Assembly: GCF_028389875.1 (NCBI RefSeq)
Contig: NC_084682.1
Coordinates: 5,280,001-5,344,000 of the forward strand
DNA length: 64,000 nucleotides
Direction of reading: 5' to 3'
Source: Rhea pennata
Lineage: Eukaryota > Chordata > Aves > Rheiformes > Rheidae
The notes beneath the pieces were generated by a model, which was not told the DNA's origin, made no database searches, and saw only the letters and a list, made by a program, of their open reading frames with translations. A program made the position numbers and the translations under genes. Numbering within the stretch: the first letter of the stretch is position 1; every line of letters begins with the position of its first letter. Below, in pieces: positions 15,406-24,287 of the stretch.

Positions 15406-18400
15406 TCACTTCTCCGTCAGCGAGAGCTGCAGGATCCGCTGCAGCTCCTCTTCCTCCTGGCGCGTCCGGCGCTCGGCCTCCTCCTGCTCCCGCGCCGACA
15501 GCGCCATGGCCAGCCGCAGCTGCTCCGCGTAGCTGGGGAACAGGGCGCTGGGCCCGCCGCCCCCCACCCCCGGCGGCGGCGGCGGCCCGGGGGGCCGGGG
15601 CGCCGCCGTGTGCTGGGGAGTCCTGGGAGAGGGCAAGGGGGGGGGGGGCAGGCGGCGCGGGGCCGTGAGCGCGGCGCCCGGCGCCCGGCGCCCGCCCCGG
15701 GGGGACTGGCCGGTCCTTACCAACCTGTCTCCCCGGCGGCCCTCCTGCGACAGCGGGTGGGTGCCCGGCTTGCTGTTGGTCAGCGCTTCCCAGATGGTGA
15801 CCTGCGGCAGAGCGGCGCTCGGAGCCCGTCCCCGTCCCCGCCGGGTGCTGCCCCCTTGCAGGGGGCAGCGGGGTGGGGGGGGGGGCTCTCGGAGGCTCTG
15901 TTTCTCCGGGATTTGTTTTTTCTTTTTTTTTTTTTGGGGGGGGGGGGGCGGCGGCGCGAGCCCACCTGGTCGTACTCGCTGCCGGCCTCGAGCAGGCTCT
16001 GCTGGATGGCGAACTGCAGCAGGTCGTCCTCGTCCTCCCGCAGCGCGTCCTGGTGGCTGCCCACCACGCTGTAGCCCCGCGGCACCTCGAACAGCGACGG
16101 GTCCATCTCGCACGCCCGGCACGAGGCTGCGGGGAGACACCCGTGGGCGCCTGGGCACGGCTCCCCCCCCCTCCCCCCTCCCGGCCCCGGCTCCCCGCCG
16201 CCCCCCACGCACTCAGGGAGCTGGAGCTGCTGACGCTGGAGGAGTCGCTGCTGGGCGAGGGCGCCTCGCTGCTGGGGCTCTGGCGCAGGGAGCTGACGGG
16301 CTCGTCGCACCCGTTGAGGTTGCCGAAGGTGATGCGGGCGTTGAGGATGTGGAAGATGGGGATTTCTTCCAAAAAAAAAAGAAAAAGAAAAAAATAGAGG
16401 GGGAATAAAAAACGGGGCTGAGGCAGGTGCGGGGAGGAGTGGGCGGCAGCGCTCCCCGCTTCGGGGCCGGGGCCCGGCGCCCGCCCGCCCGCACCGATCT
16501 TGACGGGGAAGCCAGGCGGGAGGCGCAGCGTGATGAAGTCCCGCAGCTTGGCGAAGAGCGCGTTGCTTATGGCCATGAGGTCGATGATGGGGGCGACCTG
16601 CTCGCACAGCGACAGCGGGTGGTCCTCGCACAGCCACAGCTTCGCCTTGAACCTGCACGCGGACGAGGCGCCAGGCTGGGGGCGGCCACCGGCCCGCCAC
16701 CCCCGGCCTCTCCCCGGGGAGGCTGCGTGGAGCGGGGGGGGGGGGCAGCGCTGCCCTCCCGGACCCCCCCACGCCGCCGCCGCGGTGGGGCACGAGCCCC
16801 GCTCGCCTCCTCACTTCTGCGTCTTGGTGGTGAGCTCCATGGGCCGCCCCATGTCCCTGTTGCCCAGCTCGAAGTTGGGGTTGAAGTACTCCTCGGGCGT
16901 GATGGCCGTGGGGTTGGTGTGGCTCAGCGTCTGCGTGATCAGCGTCTGCGGGGACACGGCAGCGCGGGTCGGCGCGGGCACGGCTGCGGCGGCCGCGGCC
17001 CCACGTGTCCCCCGTCCCCGTCCCCCCCCCCGGCCGGCACGCTCACCCCGTTGTTGGGCCCCACGTGCTGCTCGGCAATGCCCAGGAAGGACTGCAGCGG
17101 GGTCTTGCTGCCTGCGGGAGACGCGCGTGAGCTGCGGAGCCGGTGCGGCCCCGGCGCGGCCCCAGCGCGGCCCCCGGTGCAGCCCCCGGCGCGGCCCGGC
17201 CCCACCTTTGCTCTTGCCCTTGTGCTGGTCCGAGAGGTGCTCGGTCCGCGTCCGCGTGATCAGCTCCACGTTGGACGCGCCGTAGACCTGGGCGAGGAGC
17301 ACCCATGCCAGAGAGCGCAATTTCCCCCAGCAAGCCCCCCCGCACGGTCCAAGCCCTGCCCGCCGCCTGCCCCTCACCTTGGCCTCATACCCGTTCACCA
17401 TCTCCGTCTTCTCGCTCCTCCAGCCCAGGATCCCGGACTTGTTCCTGGGGGCGGCGCAAGGCAGCCGTGAAGGGGGGGGTCTCCCTCGGGCCGGGTGGCC
17501 CTGCCCAGGACACCCGCCCGGCGCCCGGCCCCCGCCGCGGGTCCCACCTCTCGAAGGCGATGTTCTTGGTGTCGAGCTGCGTGGTGACGACGGGCGCCGT
17601 GAGCCGCCCCATCACCTGCTCCTCGGTGGGCTGCACAGCAGCCAGCAGCACCTCCTGGTCGTGGCTGGCCAGGGCCAGCGTCTCCGAGTAAACCACCCGC
17701 CGGTCGTGGTCGATCTCCATCACCACCGCGCTGGTGTCTGCGGGGGGCGGGCCCGGGTCAGGGCGCGCGGGGCCGGCCGGCCCCAGCGCCCGCCGCGCTC
17801 CCCGGCGAGGCGGCCGACCCGGCCCGGCTCACCTTGCCCGCGGAAGACGAAGCTGCGGTTGCCCCGCTGCCAGGTCATGTGGTCGAAGCCCAGCAGCGTG
17901 GTGTCCACCCGCAGGTTCTGGCCGCTCTTCCACACCTTGTACGTGTCGCTGGGGCAGATCTTGGACACCAGGGGCACTGGGGAGAGACGGCCGCAGCCCG
18001 TGGCAGCACCACCCGGCGTGTCCCACCCCGGGCTGGGCAGGGGATGCCCGGGCACCCAGCACCTCTGCGCCTGCGAAGACAGGGCGCAGGCGGGACGGGA
18101 CCGGGGACGGGGACGGAGGCGACGGTCGAGACGGGGAAGGCTCCGTCCCGCTCTGAGCTTACCCCAGCTGGTGAATTCCCATTTCATCTCCACGTAGAAG
18201 TCCTGAGCCTGCGGGGAGCACAGAGGCGTCGCGGGGAGCCCGGCGCGGGGCCCCCCGCCGCGGCCGGCCGGCGGGGCCGGTGGCAGCCCACCTTGCGCAG
18301 CTTCTCCAGCAGGATGGGGATCCCGGCCAGGCGCTTGATGGCTCTCTGGTAGTCGCGGTAGCGCAGCACCAGCTGCACCAGCTCCAGGTCGCGGGTGCTC

Positions 18401-21400
18401 ACGGCCTCCTGCAGGACTGCAGGGAGGAGACAGGCAGTGCCCAGCGGCGCGGCTCGGCACGGCACGGCGCGGCACGGCGCGGCGCGGCGCGGGGGCCGGC
18501 GAGCGCAGCCTCCCGGTCGGGGACGCCTCACCCGTCCAGCCGCTGCGGTTCTCCTTGCCCACGTCGGCGCCATGCTTCAGCAGCACCCGGGCGCACTCGA
18601 GGTGGCCCAGCGTGGTGGCCAGGTGCAGAGGGGTGCGTCCGCGGGGGTCCAGCTGCTCGATGTCGGCCTGCCGGGGCGCAGCGGGGGCTCAGGGCGCCCC
18701 TCGCCCCGGCGCTCCCCACCTCCGAGAGCATCCCTGGCTCCCTGTGCCCCCCCCCAGCCCGGAGACACCGTGGTGCCCAGGGCTCCGCACCGCCGGAGGC
18801 TGCCGGCGGCCCGGGGCGGCCCGGGGAGGGGGGAGCAGCTGCCGGGCACCCGGGGCCGGGGCCGGAGCGCACGCGTGGCCCAGGCTGACGCGGGGGCGGG
18901 AGGCGCCGCGGGAGCCACGCGTCCGCTCCGAGGATCCCCGGCCCCGGGGGGCCGCGCGGCCAGCCCAGTTTGTTTTTGCCAAGCCGGCAGCCCGGCTCGG
19001 AGCCAGCCCGGGGGAATCCCTCCCCGCCGGCGCTCCCGAGGGGAACGGCGGCCCGGTCCCCGCGCAGTGGCGCGGCATCGCACCCCTGCGCGGGTCGCAC
19101 GGGGGCCGTGCCGAGGGCGTCCCGACGCTGCCCCTGGCCCGCCAAACCCGGGGCCCCGGGTAAGGGGGCTGCAGCAGCGCCCGCCCCAGCCCCCCCACCC
19201 CGGCACTCGTCCGCAAGCGGAGCCGGCTCTCCCGGCGCTCCTCGCTGTTGCAGCGCCGCCGGACCCGGCACGGCCCGCCGCCCCGGGGATGGGGGGGGCC
19301 CCGCCGCGGGGGGGTGGCCAGCCCGGCCGGCGGGTGCCCCCCATCCCCGGGGCACCCCGGGCAGCCTCACGGAGCGAGCGACACACTGCCAGAGCCGCGC
19401 GGCCCCTCCGGCTCGCGGGGAGCACAACGCGCTGCAAAAACGTTCTCCACGGCGACTGCTTCATCTTAATTGCACTAATGAAAAGGCTCTAATTAAAGCA
19501 AACGCCCCCCAGCCAGGGGACGGGCGCCGCAGGCTCAGCAGGGCTCCCGGGGCGCAGGATGCCCTGGTTTCACCCCCAGCGGCGCTGAGCAGGATGCGGC
19601 CCCCGCACTGGATCCAGCCCCAGGGGACCCAGCGCGACCCAGTTTTCCCCAGCCGGAGCTCAGCCTGGGTGCTGGGGCTGGCGCAGCTCCCGGTCGGGGG
19701 TGCAGCACAGCCCCCCGGGCGCTGCCCTTCCCGAGGCTGTGACCCCCTCAGCGGTGGGGCCGTGGCCCCCCCGGCTCCGCAAGCTGCCAGCCAGCCGCGG
19801 CGTGCGGCACAGCTCAGCGCCCGGGTTGTGCCCAGGCCCCGACGCTCCCGGACCACTGGAGCGGGGTCCGGGGGGCAGGATGAGCCCCTTCCCTGCCCGC
19901 TGCCAGCTCCGTGCAGTCCCTGCCCTGCGAAGCCGGGGCTGCCGGGGGCTCGGCCCCGCAGCGCTCCCGGGCGGCACGAGGGGCCTCGGGGACGGCGGCG
20001 CGGCCCCGCCGCCTGCCCTGCCCGGGGCTGCTGCCCGGTGGGACGGCCGCCTGCCCCCGGAGCCCCCCGCCAGCACCCGTGGGCTCGGCCTCGGCTCCCC
20101 CCGGCAGCCCCCAGCAGCGGCGTCCCCCCGGCAGCGCCCGAGCGCGCACGCGGCTCGCTCTCCGCTCGCCGTGCAAATGGCAGTGGTGACGTCTGCGGCA
20201 CGGCTACGGCGACGGGAGAAGCCCCTCCGCCGGCGGGGGCTGCACGCTGTGGGGGGGGGGGGGCGAAGCTGCCCTCCCGCTTTTGGAGCCCGCCACGCGC
20301 TTCCTCGCCACGGCCGAGCCGGCGGCACACGTGCCTCCCGCCTCGGAGGCGATCTTTGATCTCCGGCGCGCCAAGCTCCTGGGAAAAATGACCCCAAATT
20401 ACCACGGAAATAAAATCTGCCGGTGATGTCGCCGGGGGCAGCAGGGCCGAGGCCGCGGCGGTGCCGGGCGCCAGCAGCCCCCCGGCCGGCTCCCACAATG
20501 GAGGCGGGTGTGGCGGGAGCTGTCGCCCGCATCCCGGTGGGAGCATCCCGGTGGGAGCATCCTGGCGGGAGCACCCTGGTGGGAGCTCCCCGGTGGGAGC
20601 ATCGCGGCAGCCCCGCAACCCCCCCACCCGGGATGCCCCCCGCGGCGCAGCGCAGCCGACGCTGGGGCCACCGGCGAGCGGAGGGGCCGGGAGCCGTGCG
20701 GGGTGGAGAGGGACGCCGGGGCAGAGCCTCGCTCACCGCCAGCCTCACTCGAGCGCCTGCGGTTTCCTGCGTCTTTGGGGCTGGGTTTTAATTACCTGAA
20801 TTGCAAACGCCACCGGGGAGAGGGAGGCCGGGGGAGCCCGCCTGGGGATGCTCCGGCAGCCGGCTGCAGGGGAGGCGTTCCAGCCGGGGGGCTCCCCCCA
20901 CCCTGCACAGCCTCCTGGTGCCGATGGGTTTGCACCCTGGGGGACCCATGGTGCCAGGGCCCAGCGCACCCCAGAGAGGGATCTGGCTGGAGCAGGGGGA
21001 GATGGGGGCTGCAGTCCGGGGGCTGCACCTGCTACTGGGCCAGCACCGCTGGCTGGCCCAGCTCTGGGGGCCCAGTGGGCCTAGCAGGGCTGTGGGAGCT
21101 GGGGGCACGTGGGGCTGGGTACACTGGGGGGCACTGGGGACCTGGGGGTGGCACCGACCCTGGTGGTGGCTGGCACAGATGTGCGCTCCCCAGGCTGGGG
21201 GGACCCCAAGGCCACCGACGCGGACCTCAGCACCCCTGGGTACCCCCGGCTGGTCCCTCCGCCCTGCTGCAGAGCCCTGCCAGCATCAGGGCCACCGCGG
21301 GGGGGGGGGACACCCCTCCCCGTCCTCATCCCCATCATCATCCTCATCCCATCCCCATCCCCATCCCTATCCCCATCCTCATCCCTATGCTCATCCTCAT

Positions 21401-21664
21401 CTCCATCCCCATCCCTGAGCAGGGGACTCGGCTGCAGCCCGCGGAGCTCTGCAAGCCCGGCGGCAGCATTGCATCAGCCCGAGCCGAGCCGGGCCGGGCC
21501 GGGCCGGGCCGGGCCGAGCCGGGCCGCCCCGCCGCCGCCGCCCGCGGCCCCACCTGCTTGGCGCTGAGCTCCCGGTCCAGGTCGCGGGCGCGGTTGTGCC
21601 AGACGAGGTAGTGGAGCGGGTACCTGCCCTCCGGCCCCTTCCTGCCTGAGCAAGACGCGAGCAT
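15406..21664 (-). CDS. ANKRD13B: Ankyrin repeat domain-containing protein 13B, complete coding region (15 exons, 620 aa)
   Basis: Exons 5' to 3': 21664-21554, 18667-18532, 18416-18292, 18208-18163, 17976-17833, 17737-17548, 17444-17378, 17287-17206, 17111-17047, 16945-16815, 16652-16495, 16365-16213, 16126-15966, 15801-15725, 15622-15406. All are GT-AG; phases close to 621 codons (human 626 aa). The start has A at -3; the N-terminus reads [20 protein letters not shown]. Ankyrin repeats occupy roughly residues 38-100 ([33 protein letters not shown]). The conserved GPCR-chaperone-like domain follows ([58 protein letters not shown]), then a Ser-rich linker and ubiquitin-interacting motifs: about 500-515 ([15 protein letters not shown]), about 577-593, and 605-620 ([16 protein letters not shown]). 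ANKRD13A/B/D bind Lys63-linked ubiquitin on internalised receptors such as EGFR at the plasma membrane and endosomes. Neighbours and sequence favour 13B over 13D. Confidence 0.95.
16366..16396 (-). promoter_or_regulatory. ANKRD13B: Near-pure pyrimidine tract at an ANKRD13B acceptor
   Basis: On the minus strand the acceptor of the exon starting at 16365 is preceded by about 25 nt that are almost all T, then GGAAG. The A-rich appearance on the plus strand is this splice signal and not a retroposon tail. Phase on both sides supports the exon border. Confidence 0.7.
18452..18491. repeat. GGCAC/GGCGC pentanucleotide repeat in ANKRD13B intron
   Basis: Period-5 alternation of GGCAC and GGCGC units within the short intron 18417-18531. 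Confidence 0.75.
19461..19505. promoter_or_regulatory. Homeodomain-motif cluster in ANKRD13B intron 1
   Basis: An A/T-rich 45-nt block in GC-rich DNA contains TTAATTG, CTAATGA and CTAATTAAAG, three TAAT-core sites. Such clusters resemble homeodomain-bound enhancer cores. No direct functional evidence. Confidence 0.35.
20351..20425. promoter_or_regulatory. A/T-rich block with TCF/LEF-like site in ANKRD13B intron 1
   Basis: CTTTGATCT (20354-20362) matches the TCF/LEF core. It is followed by A/T-rich GGAAAAATGACC, CAAATTACC and GAAATAAAATC. The contrast with the surrounding sequence is the main reason for listing it. Confidence 0.25.
20535..20607. repeat. Minisatellite, 14-15-bp unit CCCGGTGGGAGCAT
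   Basis: Five copies with small changes (CATCCCGGTGGGAG, CATCCTGGCGGGAG, CACCCTGGTGGGAG, CTCCCCGGTGGGAG) in ANKRD13B intron 1. Confidence 0.85.
20760..20812. promoter_or_regulatory. A/T-rich block with TAATTA site in ANKRD13B intron 1
   Basis: GTTTTAATTACC (about 20785-20796) followed by TGAATTGCAAAC gives a homeodomain-type palindrome in GC-rich context. Function is inferred only from motif and context. Confidence 0.25.
21318..21416. repeat. CATCCC/CATCCT hexamer repeat in ANKRD13B intron 1
   Basis: About 100 nt of imperfect CATCCC, CATCCT and TATCCC units. The frames across it stay open because the hexamer has no stops. Confidence 0.85.
21480..21530. repeat. GAGCC/GGGCC pentanucleotide repeat beside ANKRD13B exon 1
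   Basis: GAGCCGAGCC followed by GGGCC units, period 5. It lies within the 5' part of intron 1, a few tens of bases from the first coding exon. Confidence 0.8.
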
Positions 21665-21910
21665 CCTCCGTGCATGCTGGAGCGGCGGGCGCGGGGGGCG
21701 GCGCGGGGCGGCGCGGGGCGGCGCGGCGGGGCGGAGCGGGGCGCGGGGCGCGGAGCGGGGCGCGGGGCGGCGCGGGGCGGCGCGGCGCCCCCGCGGCCCG
21801 TGCTTCCCCCCGGCACCCGCCCGGCCTCATGGGACTTGTAGTTCCCCCCCCCTCCCCGCGCCTGCATCGCCTTCCTCCTCCTCCTCCTCCTCCTCCTCCT
21901 CCTCCCACCG
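21665..21910 (-). promoter_or_regulatory. ANKRD13B: ANKRD13B 5'UTR and CpG-island promoter region
   Basis: Dense CpG with repeated GGCGCGGGGCGG units directly upstream (minus strand) of the ATG, then a CTC/GAG triplet repeat at about 21874-21905. No TATA box is evident. An ATG at 21675-21673 lies 11 nt before the chosen start, out of frame and with A at -3. The start site is unknown. Confidence 0.55.
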
Positions 21911-22765
21911 GCACCGCCCGCCCCCCGCCCCGGGCTCCCACCGCGTCCCCCAGCCCCGCACCCCCAGGGACCCCCGGGCCCCTGCGCGCCATGGGGCCGT
22001 GCGCAGGGGGCTGCGTAGGGACACCCCAGTGGCCCCCGACCACCCCAGCAGATTCCCCCCCCCCGGCCGCTTTCTCCCCCCTTCTCTCCTCTTGGCACAA
22101 GGTGGGCAAGCGGCAAAGCCCCTTGGGGACGCGGTGGCGCCAGCGGGTGCCAAATGCCCCCCCCCCCCCCCACGCCGTGGCCCCCCTCCACGGCGAAAGG
22201 CCAGGCCCGCGGCCCCTGCCCCTGCGTTTCCTTTTCCGCCTGTGTTTCTCCGGGGCGGGAGTCGTGTTTTCCGGCCGCTGCCGGAGAACAATGCGAGGCC
22301 GGGCCTTCCCAGCACCGCGCTCCCGGCCTCCCCGCTCCCGGCCTCCCCGCTGGCGCCCGCCCCGGCCCCCGGTGCCCTTCCCGGCTGCCGGGCCGGCGTG
22401 CCCGCCCCACGGCTCTCCTGTCCTCCGGGCAGCGAGCGACACTTGCCCCACAGTGCTGCCAGCCCCGGGGCAGGGATGCCAGCCCCGCAGCACGCCCCTT
22501 CGTGCCGCAGCATCCGCACGGATGCGGGAAGGGCCCGGCAGGCCCTGCTGCTGGCTGCCCCCGGCACGGCCCGCCCGGCACCCCACGGCCTTGCCCCCGC
22601 TCACGGCTCCCCTCCGCCGTAGCGTAGCCCCGAGCCGTACAGCCCCATTGTCACCGTCCTGCACCAGCCCCGCTCCCGGCTCCCCAGGGACCCCCACCCC
22701 GTGCAGCATCCCCCAGCTCCCCTGCGCCCCCCCCCCCCAGCTGCGGTCCCCCGTCCTCAAAAGCC

Positions 22766-22798
22766 ATCTCCATAGCAACCGGTGATGAGGTCACCGGT
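22766..22798. promoter_or_regulatory. RFX X-box-like site plus 8-bp inverted repeat
   Basis: ATCTCCATAGCAAC has a perfect right half-site of the RFX X-box (AGCAAC) with the usual 2-bp spacer. It overlaps ACCGGTGA-TGAGG-TCACCGGT, a perfect 8-bp inverted repeat with a 5-bp spacer (22778-22798). It lies about 1.5 kb upstream of the GIT1 ATG and 1.1 kb upstream of the ANKRD13B ATG. Confidence 0.4.
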
Positions 22799-23379
22799 GC
22801 CCGCGGAGCCTGCCCCGCGGTGATGCCGGGGCGCAGGATCCGGCCGAGCTGGGGCGGGGGCGAGGAGCGGCCCTGGCCCACCGCACTGCTGCAGGAGGTG
22901 CCCGGCTCGTGCGGCTCAGGGCCCCTCCGGCTGCTTGGTGGTCTCGGGGTGTCCCCAGCTCTGGGAGTGGAAAGGATCCCGGGGGGGGGGGACCCCGAAC
23001 AGACCCTGTCTACCCACTGCCACACCAAAAAGCGCCTCGTGCCGGCCCCGTCGCGGGGGGAGCCAGGCCCCGCAGGGCCCTGCGCGGCCGCCGAGGCGTT
23101 CGCCCGCCCCACGGGGCTCCATGGCTGGGGGCCGCCCCCCCCCTCCTCCAGGGGGGGGAACCGTGGCCCTCAGCCAGGCCGTGGCCCAGAGCCAGGAGTC
23201 CTGCTAACCTCCCCCAGAGCTGGGCAGGGAGCCTGGGGGGGGGGATACCCTTGGCCCCCAGCCCAACCTGGGCGCGGGGGCTGCTGGTGCCGCTCCATGT
23301 TGGGCACCGGGGCTGGGCAGGGCGCACAGGGTGGGGGGCAGCCGTGGGACTGGGGTGCGCAGGACTGGGGCTGACAGCA

Positions 23380-23720
23380 GGGACTCCAGGAGAAGGGGGG
23401 TGGCCAGGGCTGTGGCGCCCGGGGGCAGGGCCAGGAGGGTGCCCAGTACTGAGGCTGGGGTGCCCAGGACCAGGAGGGCGGTGGGCCTAGGACCACGACC
23501 AGGGTCAGGTGCAGGACAGTGCCCAGGAGCAGCGCTGGGGTGCCCGGGAGCAGGGCCAGGAGCAGAGGGTGCCGGGAGCGGGGGGGAGAGGGGGGGAGGG
23601 GGCAGGAGCAGGGGGTGCCAGGAACAGCACTGGGGTGCCCAGCAGCAGGGGGGGCAGGAGCGGGGGGTGCCAGGAGCAGGGGGGGCAGGAGCGGGGGTGG
23701 GGGCAGGGGTGCTCTCAGAA
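23380..23720. repeat. G-rich imperfect tandem repeat (GGTGCCAGGAGCAGGGG-type)
   Basis: Recurring GGGGTGCC-(A/C)GGAGCAGG units of variable length with many G runs. It is a candidate G-quadruplex-forming tract upstream of GIT1. Confidence 0.65.
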
Positions 23721-23815
23721 CTGGGGCTGTGACCGGCACCAGGAGCAGGTCCAGGATGGTGCCCTGGAACGGGGGGTGCGTGGGGGGGGGGTGGGGGGGA
23801 GCTGTCCCGGCCTGG

Positions 23816-24287
23816 GGCTGGGGTGCCCGGGGCCGGGGCCGGGCCGGGCCGGGCCGGGCCGGGCAGCAGGAGGGCGCGCAGGTGCGGGAGCGGGAGCGGC
23901 GCGGGGGCAGCGCGCGCAGCGGGGGCCGCGGCCGGCGGCGGGAGCGGGGCCGGGGCCGGGCGCTGCCGGGGGGCGGCGCGGGGGCGGCGCGGGGGCTGCG
24001 GTGCGGCGGCGGCGGCGGCGGCGCGGCGGGGGCGGCGCGGCCCCTCCCCCGGCGGGGCCGGGCCTGCGCCGCTTCCTGCGGAGCCGCGGGGCGCTGCGAG
24101 CAGCCGGCAGCCCCGGCGCGCCGCGGCCCCGCCGGCCCCGGCCCCGGCCCCCCGGCGCCCCCCCGGCGCCCGCCGCGCCGCCGGGCCGGCCCCCCCCGCG
24201 CCGCGCCGCCGCGGCCCCGCGCCGCGCCGCCGCCGCACGCTGGCGCAGAGGCCCGCGGCCGGGCCCGGGCCCGCCTCGCCGCTCAGG
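23816..24287 (+). promoter_or_regulatory. GIT1: GIT1 CpG-island promoter and 5'UTR
   Basis: An almost uninterrupted C+G segment with GGGCC pentamers (23829-23864), GGCGGCGGCGG triplets and many CpGs ends at the GIT1 ATG (24288). The start codon has A at -3. TATA-less, housekeeping-type; the start site cannot be placed. Confidence 0.6.

Larger units (their letters stand above)
18668..21553 (-). other. ANKRD13B: ANKRD13B intron 1 (2.9 kb)
   Basis: Bounded by the donor after codon 37 and the acceptor before ADIEQLD. It is the only long intron of an otherwise compact gene. It holds three A/T-rich motif clusters, a 14-15-bp minisatellite and a CATCCC-type repeat, listed separately; the rest is GC-rich with no recognised gene. 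Confidence 0.8.
21911..23815. other. Interval between the divergent ANKRD13B and GIT1 promoters
   Basis: About 1.9 kb of GC-rich DNA. It contains an X-box-like site with an inverted repeat (22766-22798) and a G-rich imperfect repeat (23380-23720). Long frames are compositional. No RNA gene or transposon was recognised. Confidence 0.5.
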
